Translations under genes and position numbers: made by a program
DNA from: Acidipropionibacterium thoenii DSM 20276
GTDB lineage: Bacteria > Actinomycetota > Actinomycetes > Propionibacteriales > Propionibacteriaceae
Direction of reading: 5' to 3'
Length of the DNA stretch: 64,000 bases
NCBI RefSeq assembly: GCF_000423445.1
Contig: NZ_KE384018.1
Location: 204,964 to 268,963 of the forward strand
Part shown: positions 7,370 through 24,093 of the stretch, in pieces
How the letters are laid out: each line of letters begins with the position of its first letter
Position numbering within the stretch: position 1 is the first letter of the stretch
Notes under the pieces: model-generated
Databases searched by the model: none
Told to the model about the DNA's origin: nothing
Seen by the model: only the letters and a program-made list of their open reading frames with translations

Positions 7370-8305
7370 GTGACTGACACCCCTGATGTGAACGACAACG
7401 AGACCACCGAGGAGCCGACCGCTCCTGGCGAGGTGGAGATCGATCTCGATGCCGTCGGCGCCGATGGCCAGAACAAGGCCGATCCCGCCGATGACTTCGA
7501 GATCGATCTCGGGGCGCTGAAACCCGATGAGGCCGACCATGACGAGCCCCAGCTGAACCTGGACCTCGAGGTCGATGAGGATCTGTCGGATGCCGACGTG
7601 GCCCGCAATCTCGGTATCGGCCAGCAGGACGCCGAGGAGGCGCCTGAGGACTCGGCGGCCGACGATGAGGATGCCCAGAATCAGGACGCCGTCGATGCCG
7701 CGATCGAGAACCTCAAGGAGGAGTTGAGCTCCAAGTTCGGCGAGTGGTACGTGGTGCACACCTACTCGGGCATGGAGAAGAAGGTCAAGCAGAACCTGGA
7801 CGCCCGGGTGCAGACCCTCAACCTCGAGGACTACATCTACGAGACGGTGGTCCCGACCGAGGAGGTCGTGGAGATCCGCAACGGTGCCCGCAAGACGGTC
7901 ATCCGGGTCTTCCTGCCCGGCTATGTGCTGGTCCGGATGGATCTGACCGACGAGTCCTGGGGTGCGGTGCGTCACACCCCCTCGGTGACCGGTTTCGTCG
8001 GGCAGTCCATGACGCCGGTGCCGCTGACCTTCGATGAGGTCGTCAAGATGATGACCCCGATGGTGATCGCACAGGTCAACCACGACATGGCCGGCCAGGC
8101 TCCCTCGCCGAAGGCCCGCCGCAAGGTCGAGGTCGCCGACTACGTGGTGGGTGAGTCCGTGCAGATCGTCGACGGCCCGTTCGCCGGCGTGCCGGCCATC
8201 ATCACCGAGCTCAACACCAACAGCCAGCGGGTCAAGGCCTCGGTGGAGATCCTGGGACGCTCCACCCCGGTGGACCTGGAGTTCAACCAGATCGAGAAGA
8301 TCTGA
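7370..8305 (+). CDS. nusG: Transcription termination/antitermination factor NusG with acidic N-terminal tail
   Basis: NusG binds RNA polymerase and couples it to Rho or the ribosome. The NGN domain starts at about residue 125 (EWYVVHTYSGMEKKV), and the KOW domain lies at about 258-311 (VGESVQIVDGPFAG). The 311 residues exceed the usual 180 because of a strongly acidic, probably disordered N-terminal tail. That tail has an imperfect internal repeat: EIDLDAVGAD then EIDLGALKPDEAD. Actinobacterial NusG often carries such tails. The start is GTG 7370. SecE lies 58 bp upstream, and a strong terminator follows. Confidence 0.95.
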   Translation: MTDTPDVNDNETTEEPTAPGEVEIDLDAVGADGQNKADPADDFEIDLGALKPDEADHDEPQLNLDLEVDEDLSDADVARNLGIGQQDAEEAPEDSAADDEDAQNQDAVDAAIENLKEELSSKFGEWYVVHTYSGMEKKVKQNLDARVQTLNLEDYIYETVVPTEEVVEIRNGARKTVIRVFLPGYVLVRMDLTDESWGAVRHTPSVTGFVGQSMTPVPLTFDEVVKMMTPMVIAQVNHDMAGQAPSPKARRKVEVADYVVGESVQIVDGPFAGVPAIITELNTNSQRVKASVEILGRSTPVDLEFNQIEKI

Positions 8306-8331
8306 GCGCAGCGATCCGGCTGTGATCTCCT

Positions 8332-8376
8332 GACGCCGGTGGCCCGCCCCCAGGTGGGGGGCGGGCCACCGGCGTC
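8332..8376 (+). terminator. Strong hairpin terminator after nusG
   Basis: A perfect 19-bp GC-rich stem (8332-8350 with 8358-8376) with a 7-nt loop, 26 bp after the nusG stop. It separates secE-nusG from rplK-rplA. Confidence 0.88.
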
Positions 8377-8445
8377 TTCAGGACCGTGTCACTCGGCCCC
8401 GCCCGGCTGCGCAGTGCGGGGGAGCGAGATCCTTCCGCGGTCATG

Positions 8446-8451
8446 TATAGT
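8446..8451 (+). promoter_or_regulatory. Candidate -10 element upstream of rplK
   Basis: TATAGT lies about 100 bp before the rplK start and after the nusG terminator. It is the best -10 match in the spacer, but I find no convincing -35 hexamer, so this is a weak call. Confidence 0.4.
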
Positions 8452-8548
8452 GTCCCGTTGCGTGTGCTCGCGCCGCCACGGATTGCGGGCGCACCAGCCG
8501 CTCGGCCGACCCGGTCGGGCTGCAGCTCAACCGAAGGACCCAACTCAT

Positions 8549-8980
8549 ATGCCTCCGAAGAAGAAAGTAGCGGCGCTCGTCAAGATCGCTCTGCCGGCCG
8601 GTCAGGCCACCCCGGCACCGCCAGTCGGTACCGCCCTGGGCCCCCATGGTGTCAACATCATGGAGTTCTGCAAGGCCTACAACTCGCAGACCGAGAATCA
8701 GCGCGGCAACGTCATCCCCGTCGAGATCACCATCTTCGAGGATCGTTCGTTCACCTTCATCCTGAAGACCCCGCCTGCCGCGGAGCTCATCAAGAAGGCC
8801 GCCGGCATCGCCAAGGGCACCGAGAACCCGCTGACCCACAAGGTCGGCTCGATCTCCAAGGATCAGGTGCGCGAGATCGCCCAGACCAAGCTCCCCGACC
8901 TCAACGCCAACGATGTCGAGGCCGCCATGAAGATCGTCGCTGGCACCGCCCGTTCGATGGGTGTCACCGTCGAGGCCTGA
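8549..8980 (+). CDS. rplK: 50S ribosomal protein L11
   Basis: A 143-residue protein of the GTPase-associated centre, binding 23S rRNA near the factor site. It is the partner of RelA sensing and the thiostrepton target region. It opens [20 protein letters not shown], followed by [19 protein letters not shown] with the conserved proline-rich hinge. The ATG at 8549 follows gaagga by 9 bp. The frame is open upstream into the terminator region, but that part is not L11-like. It is paired with rplA in the standard order. Confidence 0.97.
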   Translation: MPPKKKVAALVKIALPAGQATPAPPVGTALGPHGVNIMEFCKAYNSQTENQRGNVIPVEITIFEDRSFTFILKTPPAAELIKKAAGIAKGTENPLTHKVGSISKDQVREIAQTKLPDLNANDVEAAMKIVAGTARSMGVTVEA

Positions 8981-9054
8981 TCCCCGGATCGACCCGAAAC
9001 TCACGTGGGAGGGCTGGCGCAGCCCAGACCACGAACTGGTGAAAGGAACCAGAC

Positions 9055-9756
9055 ATGAAGCGCAGCAAGTCATATCGCGAAGCAGCCGCCAAGGTCGACG
9101 AGACCAAGCTCTACGGCCCGGAGACCGGCCTGGCCCTGGTCGAGGACGCCGCTTCGGCGAAGTTCGACGAGACGGTCGACGTGGTCATCCGTCTCGGCGT
9201 CGACCCGAAGAAGGCCGACCAGATGGTGCGCGGCACCGTCAACCTTCCCAACGGAACTGGCAAGACGTCGAGGGTCCTCGTCTTCGCCACCGGTGCGAAG
9301 GCCGAGGCCGCCGTCGAGGCGGGTGCCGATGAGGTCGGCGACGACGACCTGGTCGCCAAGGTCCAGGGCGGTTACCTGGACTTCGACGCCGTGGTCGCCA
9401 CCCCGGACATGATGGGCAAGGTCGGTCGGCTGGGCCGGGTTCTCGGCCCCCGTGGCCTGATGCCGAACCCGAAGACCGGCACCGTGACGATGGATGTCGC
9501 CCGGGCCGTCTCCGACATCAAGGGCGGCAAGATCGAGTTCCGCACCGATCGTTACGCCAACCTGCACTTCATGATCGGCAAGGTGTCCTTCGGCACCCAG
9601 AAGCTGGTCCAGAACTACTACGCGGCGATGGGAGAGGTGCTGCGGCTCAAGCCGTCGGCCTCCAAGGGCCGCTACCTCAAGAAGATCACCGTCTCCTCGA
9701 CGATGGGCCCCGGCGTCCAGCTGGATCCCCTCGCTGCGGCCGAGGACACCGAGTGA
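9055..9756 (+). CDS. rplA: 50S ribosomal protein L1
   Basis: A 233-residue L1-stalk protein, normal length. Recognisable are [41 protein letters not shown], and [18 protein letters not shown]. It binds 23S rRNA at the E-site stalk and in many bacteria represses its own operon. RplK ends 74 bp upstream. The start is an ATG after gaaaggaacc. Confidence 0.97.
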   Translation: MKRSKSYREAAAKVDETKLYGPETGLALVEDAASAKFDETVDVVIRLGVDPKKADQMVRGTVNLPNGTGKTSRVLVFATGAKAEAAVEAGADEVGDDDLVAKVQGGYLDFDAVVATPDMMGKVGRLGRVLGPRGLMPNPKTGTVTMDVARAVSDIKGGKIEFRTDRYANLHFMIGKVSFGTQKLVQNYYAAMGEVLRLKPSASKGRYLKKITVSSTMGPGVQLDPLAAAEDTE

Positions 9757-9810
9757 TCTGATCCTCGAAGTGGTGTCGGACCCGGCCTGAGCCGAGTCCG
9801 ACGTGACCTG

Positions 9811-9866
9811 AACCCCGGCAGCTGGGGCCCAGCGCCGAATCGGCCCGGGCCCCGACTGCCGGGGTT
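9811..9866 (+). terminator. Hairpin after rplA
   Basis: Perfect 11-bp arms, aaccccggcag (9811-9821) and ctgccggggtt (9856-9866), enclose further G/C-rich inverted sequence. It lies 55 bp after the rplA stop and is a likely terminator, symmetric enough to work in both directions. Confidence 0.65.
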
Positions 9867-9876
9867 CTGGTTCACA

Positions 9877-10018
9877 GCGCGGCCGGAGGCCCTCCCGCGC
9901 GCAGTCCGTCCGTGCGGACCGGGGAGACGGGGTTGCAAGGGGTCGCCGCGCAGCCAGAGGCGATCCCGCGGTCTGTCTGCCCGCGCGGACCGGGGAGACG
10001 GGGTTGCAAGGGGTCGCC
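9877..10018 (+). repeat. 71-bp tandem duplication in the rplA-rplJ spacer
   Basis: Copies at 9877-9947 and 9948-10018 abut exactly. The last 34 bp of each (from gcggaccggggagacgg) are identical, while the first halves have diverged. Within each copy a gtccg/cggac-type hairpin can form; in copy 2 it is kept through a wobble pair (gtctg with cggac). The second copy ends in ttgcaa, which could serve as the -35 of the rplJ promoter. Confidence 0.8.
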
Positions 10019-10033
10019 CCTTTGCCCTAGTAT
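10004..10033 (+). promoter_or_regulatory. Candidate rplJ-rplL promoter
   Basis: TTGCAA (10004-10009), an 18-bp spacer and TAGTAT (10028-10033) lie upstream of the leader and attenuator. This would give a leader transcript of about 250 nt before rplJ. Assigned by pattern only. Confidence 0.45.
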
Positions 10034-10142
10034 CTACAACGCCGTTGACCGCTGGTCGGGTTCGCCCGTCAAGCATCCGTCAGGATGGCCCGCGCAGGTT
10101 TCAGAGTTTCGCCGCAACAAGCCTCATCGTTTGTGCCGTGTC

Positions 10143-10171
10143 GCCCCGTGCCTGTGTGCCGGGGCTTTTTT
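10143..10171 (+). promoter_or_regulatory. Attenuator-like terminator in the rplJ leader
   Basis: gccccg (10143-10148) pairs with cggggc (10060 block, 10060-10065 read as 10160-10165), followed directly by six T residues (10166-10171). It is the only classical T-tailed terminator seen in this region. It lies inside the presumed rplJ leader, 116 bp before the gene. This fits L10-type autoregulated leaders, where L10(L12) binding controls read-through. The regulatory role is inferred. Confidence 0.55.
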
Positions 10172-10286
10172 CATGCCTTGCGCCGCCATCCCGCAGTGCT
10201 GTGATGTCGGACCGGTCGGCAGTCTGCGGCCAGGCACCGTGAGCCCGTCTCACGGTGCGCAGTACAAGAAGTGGGAAGGAGACCCA

Positions 10287-10865
10287 ATGGCGAAGACCGA
10301 CAAGTCAGCCGCCATCGCATCGCTCAAGGAGAAGTTCTCCGAGGCCGATGCGACCGTGCTGACCGACTACCGCGGTCTCTCCGTGGCAGCGCTGCAGACT
10401 CTGCGTCGCTCCCTCGGGGCGGACACCACCTACGCCGTTGCGAAGAACACTCTCACCCGTATCGCCGCCCAGCAGGCCGGTGTGGAGGGGCTCGACGACA
10501 AGCTCGTCGGTCCCACCGCGCTGACCTTCATCAAGGGCGACGTGGCCGATGCGGCCAAGGGTCTGAGGGACTTCGCCAAGGACAACCCGCTGCTGGTCAT
10601 CAAGGGCGGCTACATGGACGGTCGCGTCCTGAATGCCGACCAGGTCAAGAAGCTCGCCGATCTCGAGTCTCGCGAGGTTCTCCTCGCCAAGCTCGCCGGT
10701 GGCCTCAAGGCCAACCTCACGAAGGCCGCTCAGGTCTTCAGCGCCCTGCCCGCCAAGACCGCTCGCGGTCTGGGCGCCCTGCAGGAGAAGGCGACTGCCG
10801 ATCCTTCCGTGATCGGTGGCCCCGGAGAGGCTTCTGACCAGGAGCCGGAGAACACACCAGCCTGA
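10287..10865 (+). CDS. rplJ: 50S ribosomal protein L10
   Basis: A 192-residue stalk-base protein that anchors L7/L12 dimers. It opens MAKTDKSAAIASLKEKFSEA; DYRGLSVAALQTLRRSL and YAVAKNTLTRIA are typical of L10. The C-terminal helix that binds L12 is followed by a short acidic Pro/Glu tail. ATG 10287 follows gggaagga by 7 bp. The same frame is open about 370 bp upstream, but that stretch is the leader and does not look like protein. Confidence 0.96.
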   Translation: MAKTDKSAAIASLKEKFSEADATVLTDYRGLSVAALQTLRRSLGADTTYAVAKNTLTRIAAQQAGVEGLDDKLVGPTALTFIKGDVADAAKGLRDFAKDNPLLVIKGGYMDGRVLNADQVKKLADLESREVLLAKLAGGLKANLTKAAQVFSALPAKTARGLGALQEKATADPSVIGGPGEASDQEPENTPA

Positions 10866-10935
10866 GGCGTCCACCGCCCAGGAGTAACACCGCGACGGAC
10901 CACACGCCCGTCACACCATCGAAAGGACGCCCAAC

Positions 10936-11322
10936 ATGGCGAAGCTCAGCAACGACGAGCTCCTTGACGCATTCAAGGAGATGACCCTGATCGAGCTCTC
11001 CGAGTTCGTGAAGCAGTTCGAGGAGACCTTCGACGTCTCCGCTGCCGCCCCGGTTGCGGTGGCTGCTGCCCCGGCTGCCGGCGGCGAGGCCGCTGCTGCC
11101 GAGGAGGAGAAGGATGAGTTCGACGTCATCCTCGAGGCCGCCGGCGACAAGAAGATCCAGGTCATCAAGGAGGTCCGCGCTCTCACCAGCCTCGGCCTCA
11201 AGGATGCCAAGGACCTCGTCGAGGCCGCTCCGAAGCCGATCCTCGAGAAGGCCAAGAAGGACGACGCCAACAAGGCCAAGGAGGCCCTCGAGGCCGCCGG
11301 CGCCACCGTCACCCTGAAGTGA
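10936..11322 (+). CDS. rplL: 50S ribosomal protein L7/L12
   Basis: A 128-residue multicopy stalk protein that recruits translational GTPases. It has the N-terminal dimerisation region ([20 protein letters not shown]), an Ala/Pro-rich hinge at about residues 36-55, and the globular C-terminal domain with [18 protein letters not shown]. The gene lies 70 bp after rplJ. The start ATG follows gaaagga. Confidence 0.97.
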   Translation: MAKLSNDELLDAFKEMTLIELSEFVKQFEETFDVSAAAPVAVAAAPAAGGEAAAAEEEKDEFDVILEAAGDKKIQVIKEVRALTSLGLKDAKDLVEAAPKPILEKAKKDDANKAKEALEAAGATVTLK

Positions 11323-11397
11323 CCTCAGCCTCCCCCGAGGGATTCCAGGTGAGTCGGTCCGCTGAGGACTGACCGCCTCCCGACGAGGACGCCGCGA

Positions 11398-11431
11398 ACG
11401 AGCCCGCCCGGAATCATCCGGGCGGGCTCGT
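11398..11431 (+). terminator. Terminator after rplL
   Basis: A perfect 15-bp stem (11398-11412 with 11417-11431) with a 4-nt atca loop, 75 bp after the rplL stop. It separates rplJL from rpoBC. Confidence 0.85.
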
Positions 11432-11489
11432 CGTGTGCTCCAGGGGTGGCCCCGCCGGCCGCCGGGGGCGTGGCGGGTTCCGTCCCGAC

Positions 11490-11518
11490 TTGTGTTGTGG
11501 TACAGTCTCGTCTATTCT
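11490..11518 (+). promoter_or_regulatory. Candidate rpoB promoter
   Basis: The 304-bp gap between rplL and rpoB holds the rplL terminator and then this element. TTGTGT (11490-11495), a 17-bp spacer and TATTCT (11513-11518) lie about 110 bp before the rpoB start. An alternative -10, TACAGT at 11501, overlaps it. Pattern only. Confidence 0.5.
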
Positions 11519-11626
11519 GTCTTCTTGCCCCTAAAGACAACGAACGCCCATGATTGACATGGGCCATTCGGCATGCCGCCAGACTGGTGTCACCCACCAC
11601 TCAGGAGTTCTCGGAAGGACCGCACC

Positions 11627-15109
<3,483 letters not shown>

Positions 15110-15348
15110 GACGCCGAGCGATGACGCCGCCGCACCGATCCGAACCGGGTCGGTGCGGACGGTGGACGTCATGTGAGTCGTGAGCTCGCAGGTCGCGAGG
15201 ACCGACACGATCCACCTTCCTGAAGATTTACTTTCACAAGGGGTGGCGAAGGGCCTGGACAACCCTTCGCCGGACACGCCCCGACTGGGACCTCTCCTGA
15301 CGAGGAGGGGCTACCACCCGCCGTCGCGGTGGGGGAAAGAGAAGCACT

Positions 15349-19227
<3,879 letters not shown>

Positions 19228-19280
19228 GTGGGCATCGCCCCGCTGACCGGCCTCGGCCTGGCAGCGAGGTGACGCCGTTC

Positions 19281-19320
19281 GACCGTGGGCCCATCCCTTT
19301 CGGGGGATGGGCCCACGGTC
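19281..19320 (+). terminator. Terminator after rpoC
   Basis: A perfect 17-bp stem (19281-19297 with 19304-19320) and a 6-nt loop. It sits between convergent rpoC and the Gfo/Idh gene and probably serves both strands. Confidence 0.87.
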
Positions 19321-19344
19321 GTCCCCGGGGGAGGCCGCCGGTCC

Positions 19345-20385
19345 TCAGCGACCCGCCAGCTGGACCCCGGTGCGGGCCCGGATCTGGGCCATCAGGGTGA
19401 GTCTCTCGGCGGTCCAGCGCTGGGGGAGTGCGCACCGGGAGGGGTCGGCGACAGCGGCGGCGAAGGCGTCGAGCTCGTGGGCCATGTCGCGGATCCGGCG
19501 TCTGGGGATCTCGGTGGTCCGGGTGCGGCCGCCGGTGGTCAGGCTGAGGACCGAGGGGTCCTCGACGGCGTCGACGCTCAGGGTGCCGTCCTCGCCCTGG
19601 ATGACGCTGGGGGCGGCGGAGTCGCTGATCTTCGACCAGGTCACGGTGCACAGGTGTCCGGGGTAGTGCGCCAGCAGCACTCCGGCGCCGTCGATCACCT
19701 GGTGGTCGGCGGCGGCCCCGGTTGCGGTGGTGGGAGTGTCGGTGGTCCCCGGTCGGTCGTCGTGGCGGAGCAGCACCGCCTCGGTGCTGAAGTCCGAGGG
19801 CCTGCCGAACAGCTCGATCATCGACTCCAGGGGGTAGCTGCCGATGTCCATCAGGGCGCCGGCCCCCATCGCGGGATCGAAGATCGCCGGGGTCTCGCCG
19901 GCCAGGTAGCGGTCATAGCGGCTGGATCGCTGGCAGTAGCTCAGGCTGGACATCCGGATCCGCCCGATCTGCGGCAGGAGGTCGCGAAGTGCGGCGATCC
20001 CTGGATGCCAGACCGAGTTGCGATTGGCCTCCAGCAGGGCCAGTCCGCGATCTCTGGCGGTGTCGACCAGGTCCTGCCAGCCGGCCGGCGTCACGCAGGC
20101 CGACTTCTCCACCAGGACATGCTTTCCCGCCTCGAGCATCTGCAGGGCTTGGTCGTGGTGGGCGGCATTGGGACTGGCGATGTAGACCGCATCGACATCC
20201 TCGGCTTCGGCGAGGTCCTCCAGGCGGGTGACGACCCGGGCGGCGCCCACCTCCTCGGCGAAGGCCCGGCCCCGGGCGGCGTCGCGGGAGTGCACCACGG
20301 TGTGCCGGATGGCAGGGTTCTGGGCGACGGCGTCCAGCAGATTGCGGGTGATGGCACTGGTTCCGATGGTGGCGAGCCCGATCAT
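19345..20385 (-). CDS. Gfo/Idh/MocA family oxidoreductase
   Basis: A 346-residue NAD(P)-dependent dehydrogenase of the sugar/inositol type. The N-terminal Rossmann fold starts IGLATIGTSAITRNLL. AVYIASPNAAHHDQALQMLE and HVLVEKSACVTPAGW follow; the usual EKP motif reads EKS here, a conservative departure also seen in distant members. The C-terminal domain includes ALMDIGSYPLESMIELFG. The substrate cannot be told from sequence. I prefer ATG 20385; a GTG at 20403 in frame has a ribosome-like site too close to it. It sits alone and antisense between rpoC and rpsL, so it shares promoter DNA with the str operon. Confidence 0.82.
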   Translation of the reverse strand: MIGLATIGTSAITRNLLDAVAQNPAIRHTVVHSRDAARGRAFAEEVGAARVVTRLEDLAEAEDVDAVYIASPNAAHHDQALQMLEAGKHVLVEKSACVTPAGWQDLVDTARDRGLALLEANRNSVWHPGIAALRDLLPQIGRIRMSSLSYCQRSSRYDRYLAGETPAIFDPAMGAGALMDIGSYPLESMIELFGRPSDFSTEAVLLRHDDRPGTTDTPTTATGAAADHQVIDGAGVLLAHYPGHLCTVTWSKISDSAAPSVIQGEDGTLSVDAVEDPSVLSLTTGGRTRTTEIPRRRIRDMAHELDAFAAAVADPSRCALPQRWTAERLTLMAQIRARTGVQLAGR

Positions 20386-20410
20386 GGCCGTCAGCCTAGC
20401 CACCCTTCCT

Positions 20411-20439
20411 TTGCCTTATCCCCTGAGCGGCGTTATTCT
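20411..20439 (+). promoter_or_regulatory. Candidate str operon (rpsL) promoter
   Basis: TTGCCT (20411-20416), a 17-bp spacer and TATTCT (20434-20439) give the best promoter-like element in this part of the window. It implies a leader of about 200 nt before rpsL. It lies just upstream of, and divergent to, the oxidoreductase gene. Confidence 0.55.
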
Positions 20440-20645
20440 TGTCTACTGTGTCCGGTGCACCCGGACACCACGTGCGTGCCCTGGCACGGCGACACGACCT
20501 CTCGAGTTGCTGCGAGACGGTCCGCCGCTGCGGAGTTCGTACAGTACCTGAGACGGCCCGAGCGAGGGACAGCGGTGATCCCGACGCCGGCCAACCAGGT
20601 GCGCAAGCCAGGGAACAAGAACCCAACGGAAAGAGATACCAGCCG

Positions 20646-21017
20646 GTGCCTACAATCCAGCAGTTGGTCCGAAAGGGCCGCACTGACAAGATCAGCAAGA
20701 ACAAGACGCCTGCCCTGAAGGGCTCCCCGCAGCGCCGTGGCGTGTGCACCCGGGTGTACACCACCACCCCGAAGAAGCCGAACTCGGCTCTTCGTAAGGT
20801 CGCGCGTGTGCGGCTGTCCTCGGGCATCGAGGTGACGGCTTACATCCCCGGAATCGGCCACAACCTGCAGGAGCACTCGATGGTGCTGGTGCGCGGTGGT
20901 CGTGTCAAGGACCTCCCGGGCGTCCGCTACAAGATCGTCCGCGGCTCCCTCGACACCCAGGGTGTCAAGGGCCGCAAGCAGGCCCGTAGCCACTACGGCG
21001 CCAAAAAGGAGAAGTGA
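20646..21017 (+). CDS. rpsL: 30S ribosomal protein S12
   Basis: A 123-residue decoding-centre protein. [14 protein letters not shown] opens it. [12 protein letters not shown] and [12 protein letters not shown] keep the lysines (E. coli K43 and K88 equivalents) whose replacement gives streptomycin resistance, so the sequence is wild type there. GTG 20646 is the family start; the frame is open upstream but not S12-like. It overlaps the rpsG ribosome site. Confidence 0.97.
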   Translation: MPTIQQLVRKGRTDKISKNKTPALKGSPQRRGVCTRVYTTTPKKPNSALRKVARVRLSSGIEVTAYIPGIGHNLQEHSMVLVRGGRVKDLPGVRYKIVRGSLDTQGVKGRKQARSHYGAKKEK

Positions 21018-21019
21018 GC

Positions 21020-21490
21020 ATGCCTCGTAAGGGACCGGCGCCCAAGCGCCCCGTGATGGTTGACCCGGTCTACGGGTCCCCGCTCGTCTCCCAGCTGGTG
21101 AGCAAGATCCTGATGGACGGCAAGAAGACCGTCGCCCAGGACATCGTCTACACCGCCCTGGAGGGCTGCCGCACCAAGACCAACACCGATCCGGTGCAGA
21201 CTCTCAAGCGCGCCCTCGACAACATCAAGCCCTCCCTGGAGGTGAAGTCCCGTCGAGTCGGCGGCGCCACCTACCAGGTGCCCGTCGAGGTCAAGCCCGC
21301 CCGGGCCACCACCCTGTCGATGCGGTGGCTGGTCGGGTTCTCCCGCGAGCGCCGCGAGAAGACCATGGCCGAGCGCCTGATGAACGAGATCCTGGACGCC
21401 TCCAATGGCCTGGGTGCCTCGGTGAAGCGTCGCGAGGACACCCACAAGATGGCTGAGGCCAACAGGGCCTTCGCGCACTACCGCTGGTGA
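21020..21490 (+). CDS. rpsG: 30S ribosomal protein S7
   Basis: A 156-residue protein that nucleates the 30S head and lines the E site. [20 protein letters not shown] is the usual start, and [14 protein letters not shown] and [16 protein letters not shown] are diagnostic. ATG 21020 lies 2 bp after the rpsL stop with aaaggag upstream; an in-frame GTG at 21014 overlaps rpsL and is less likely. Confidence 0.97.
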   Translation: MPRKGPAPKRPVMVDPVYGSPLVSQLVSKILMDGKKTVAQDIVYTALEGCRTKTNTDPVQTLKRALDNIKPSLEVKSRRVGGATYQVPVEVKPARATTLSMRWLVGFSRERREKTMAERLMNEILDASNGLGASVKRREDTHKMAEANRAFAHYRW

Positions 21491-21557
21491 TCGCCCGCCC
21501 CCTCGCCGATCGAATCGGTCGAACAGGGGGTATCCGCTTGCCGCCAGGAACGAGCAG

Positions 21558-21605
21558 TGCGCCGATGAGAATCCCGGGACCCCTGGTCCTCCTCTCATCG
21601 GCGCA
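21558..21605 (+). terminator. Stem-loop between rpsG and fusA
   Basis: Perfect 13-bp arms (21558-21570 and 21593-21605) with a nested ggacc/ggtcc stem. There is no T-run. It may reduce or regulate read-through from rpsLG into fusA. Confidence 0.6.
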
Positions 21606-21718
21606 TGCGCGCTCATCACAACTTCCGCGGGCTCCTCGGCGAACTCCTCGCCCTTGATCCATCCGCGCCGAGACACAACCCGCCCACGATCATTTGAGAG
21701 ATTTGAGGTTTGAACACT

Positions 21719-23812
21719 GTGGCCACCACAGACCTGACCAATGTTCGCAACATCGGCATCATGGCCCACATCGACGCCGGTAAGACCACCACCACCGAGC
21801 GCATCCTCTACTACACCGGCAAGTCCTACAAGATTGGCGAGGTCCACGACGGCGCCGCCACGATGGACTGGATGGAGCAGGAGCAGGAGCGAGGGATCAC
21901 CATCACCTCGGCTGCCACCACCACCTTCTGGCACGGCACCCAGATCAACATCATCGACACCCCCGGCCACGTCGACTTCACCGTCGAGGTGGAGCGCTCG
22001 CTGCGCGTCCTCGATGGTGCTGTCGCTGTCTTCGACGGGGTCGCAGGTGTTGAGCCCCAGTCGATGACGGTGTGGCGTCAGGCCGCCAAGTACGGTGTTC
22101 CGCGGATCTGTTACATCAACAAGATGGACCGCACCGGGGCCTCCTTCGAGCACTGCGTCGAGACCATCAAGGACCGGCTGCACGCCATCCCCGTGCTGCT
22201 CCAGCTGCCGATCGGCGCCGAGGAGAACTTCATCGGCATCATCGACCTCATCGACATGGACGCCAAGACCTGGCGCGGTGAGACCGAGCTCGGGGCCCAC
22301 TTCGAGACCGAGGAGATCCCCGCCGATCTCAAGGACGCCGCCGAGTCCGCCCGCGCCGAGATGCTCGAGACCGTCGCCGAGAACGACGACGAGTTCATGG
22401 AGCTCTACCTGGACGATCCCGACTCGGTGACCAAGGAGCAGCTCAAGGCCGCCATCCGACGCGGTGTGCTCGCCAATGCCTTCACCGCGGTGACCTGTGG
22501 CACCTCCTTCAAGAACAAGGGGGTCCAGCCGCTGCTCGACGCCATCGTCGACTACCTGCCCTCCCCCGAGGACGTCCCCGCCATCGTGGGCTTCAAGCCC
22601 GGCGATGAGGACGTCGAGCTGGAGCGTCGCCCCGTCGACGAGGACCCGCTGTCGGTGCTGGCCTTCAAGATCGCCTCGGACCCGCACCTGGGCAAGCTGA
22701 CCTTCGTGCGCGTCTACTCCGGAGTCCTCAAGGCGGGCGAGCAGGTGCTCAACGCCACCAAGGGCAAGAAGGAGCGGATCGGCAAGATCTACCTGATGCA
22801 CGCCAACAAGCGTCAGGAGGTCGCCGAGATGGGCGCCGGCATGATCTGCGCGGTGATGGGCCTCAAGGACACCACCACCGGCGAGACCCTGTGCGATCCG
22901 GCCCACCCGATCGTGCTGGAGTCCATGACCTTCCCGGCCCCGGTCATCGAGCAGGCCATCGAGCCGAAGTCGAAGGCCGACCAGGAGAAGCTGGCCATCG
23001 CCATTCAGAGGCTCGTCGAGGAGGACCCGACCTTCCGGGTGCACACCGACGAGGAGACCGGCCAGACCATCATCGCCGGAATGGGGGAGCTGCACCTGGA
23101 CGTCTTCATCGACCGGATGAAGCGCGAGTTCCACGTGGAGGCCAACATCGGTAAGCCCCAGGTGGCCTACCGCGAGACCATCCACAAGAAGATCGACAAG
23201 CTCGAGTACACCCACAAGAAGCAGACCGGTGGTTCCGGCCAGTTCGCGCGGGTCGTCATCTCGATCGAGCCGACCGAGCCCGGTAGCGGATACGAGTTCG
23301 TCAACGCCGTCACCGGTGGCCGCATCCCCAAGGAGTTCATCCCCTCGGTGGACGCCGGCGTCCAGGAGGCCATGCAGTTCGGCGTGCTGGCCGGTTACCC
23401 GATCCAGGATCTCAAGTGCACCCTGCTCGACGGCGCCTACCACGAGGTCGACTCCTCCGAGATGGCCTTCAAGATCGCCGGATCGATGGCCTTCAAGGAG
23501 GCTGCCCGCAAGGCCCAGCCCGGCATCCTCGAGCCGCTGATGGCTGTCGAGGTCACCACCCCCGAGGACTACCTCGGAACTGTCATCGGCGACCTCAACG
23601 CTCGCCGCGGCCAGATCCAGGAGATGACCGAGGAGCACGGGAACAAGGTCGTGCGAGCGCTGGTTCCACTGTCGGAGATGTTCGGCTATGTCGGTGACCT
23701 GCGGTCCAAGACCTCCGGTCAGGCCTCCTACTCGATGGAGTTCGACTCCTACGGGGAGACGCCCTCCAACGTGGCCGAGGACATCATCGCCAAGGCCAAC
23801 GGCACCAAGTGA
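21719..23812 (+). CDS. fusA: Translation elongation factor G
   Basis: A 697-residue ribosomal translocase GTPase. The G motifs [11 protein letters not shown], the switch II segment DTPGHVDFT and NKMDR are intact. Domain IV/V signatures such as [14 protein letters not shown] follow. I prefer GTG 21719 because ttgaggt ends 9 bp upstream; TTG 21710 would add three residues but abuts that site. It is followed by a terminator and then tuf. Confidence 0.97.
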   Translation: MATTDLTNVRNIGIMAHIDAGKTTTTERILYYTGKSYKIGEVHDGAATMDWMEQEQERGITITSAATTTFWHGTQINIIDTPGHVDFTVEVERSLRVLDGAVAVFDGVAGVEPQSMTVWRQAAKYGVPRICYINKMDRTGASFEHCVETIKDRLHAIPVLLQLPIGAEENFIGIIDLIDMDAKTWRGETELGAHFETEEIPADLKDAAESARAEMLETVAENDDEFMELYLDDPDSVTKEQLKAAIRRGVLANAFTAVTCGTSFKNKGVQPLLDAIVDYLPSPEDVPAIVGFKPGDEDVELERRPVDEDPLSVLAFKIASDPHLGKLTFVRVYSGVLKAGEQVLNATKGKKERIGKIYLMHANKRQEVAEMGAGMICAVMGLKDTTTGETLCDPAHPIVLESMTFPAPVIEQAIEPKSKADQEKLAIAIQRLVEEDPTFRVHTDEETGQTIIAGMGELHLDVFIDRMKREFHVEANIGKPQVAYRETIHKKIDKLEYTHKKQTGGSGQFARVVISIEPTEPGSGYEFVNAVTGGRIPKEFIPSVDAGVQEAMQFGVLAGYPIQDLKCTLLDGAYHEVDSSEMAFKIAGSMAFKEAARKAQPGILEPLMAVEVTTPEDYLGTVIGDLNARRGQIQEMTEEHGNKVVRALVPLSEMFGYVGDLRSKTSGQASYSMEFDSYGETPSNVAEDIIAKANGTK

Positions 23813-23834
23813 TCCGATGGCCTGCTGAGTGATC

Positions 23835-23879
23835 GGTCCGGGGCCGGGCGGGGGGTCACCTCCCGCCCGGGGTCGGACC
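23835..23879 (+). terminator. Terminator after fusA
   Basis: An outer stem ggtccg/cggacc (23835-23840 with 23874-23879) stacks on an inner ccgggcggg/cccgcccgg stem (23844-23852 with 23862-23870). It starts 22 bp after the stop. Confidence 0.75.
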
Positions 23880-23923
23880 CGCAAGGCGGATCCGGGGGTT
23901 CCCCGGAGCCCGTCGCCAGCTGT

Positions 23924-23963
23924 CACCGGAGTGATCGGTCAGTTTGACTGACCACATCCGGTG
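23924..23963 (+). promoter_or_regulatory. Two-part stem-loop upstream of tuf
   Basis: The outer stem caccgga/tccggtg (23924-23930 with 23957-23963) and inner stem ggtcagt/actgacc (23937-23943 with 23947-23953) form a cruciform-like hairpin 130 bp before tuf. Another ccgggg/ccccgg hairpin lies at 23892-23906. It could be an operator, a leader structure or a second terminator. Confidence 0.5.
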
Positions 23964-24093
23964 CGGCAAACTTGGACAAGTTCCCTGACCTCTGGTCGGG
24001 GCCGTCCAGAAAGACGTCCGTGGGATCCGCCTACGGGCAACCACACGACGCGTACCGCGCAACAGCGGGCGACATTTTTCAGAAGGAGCCCCA

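Noticed and set aside
9912-10286. N-terminal extension or small ORFs in the rplJ leader
   Set aside because: They overlap the tandem duplication and attenuator, and L10 begins normally at ATG 10287.
20760-20930. Possible streptomycin-resistance changes in rpsL
   Set aside because: Both key lysines are present.
20993-23926. A 977-residue minus-strand frame over rpsG and fusA
   Set aside because: Shadow of EF-G and S7; low-complexity translation.
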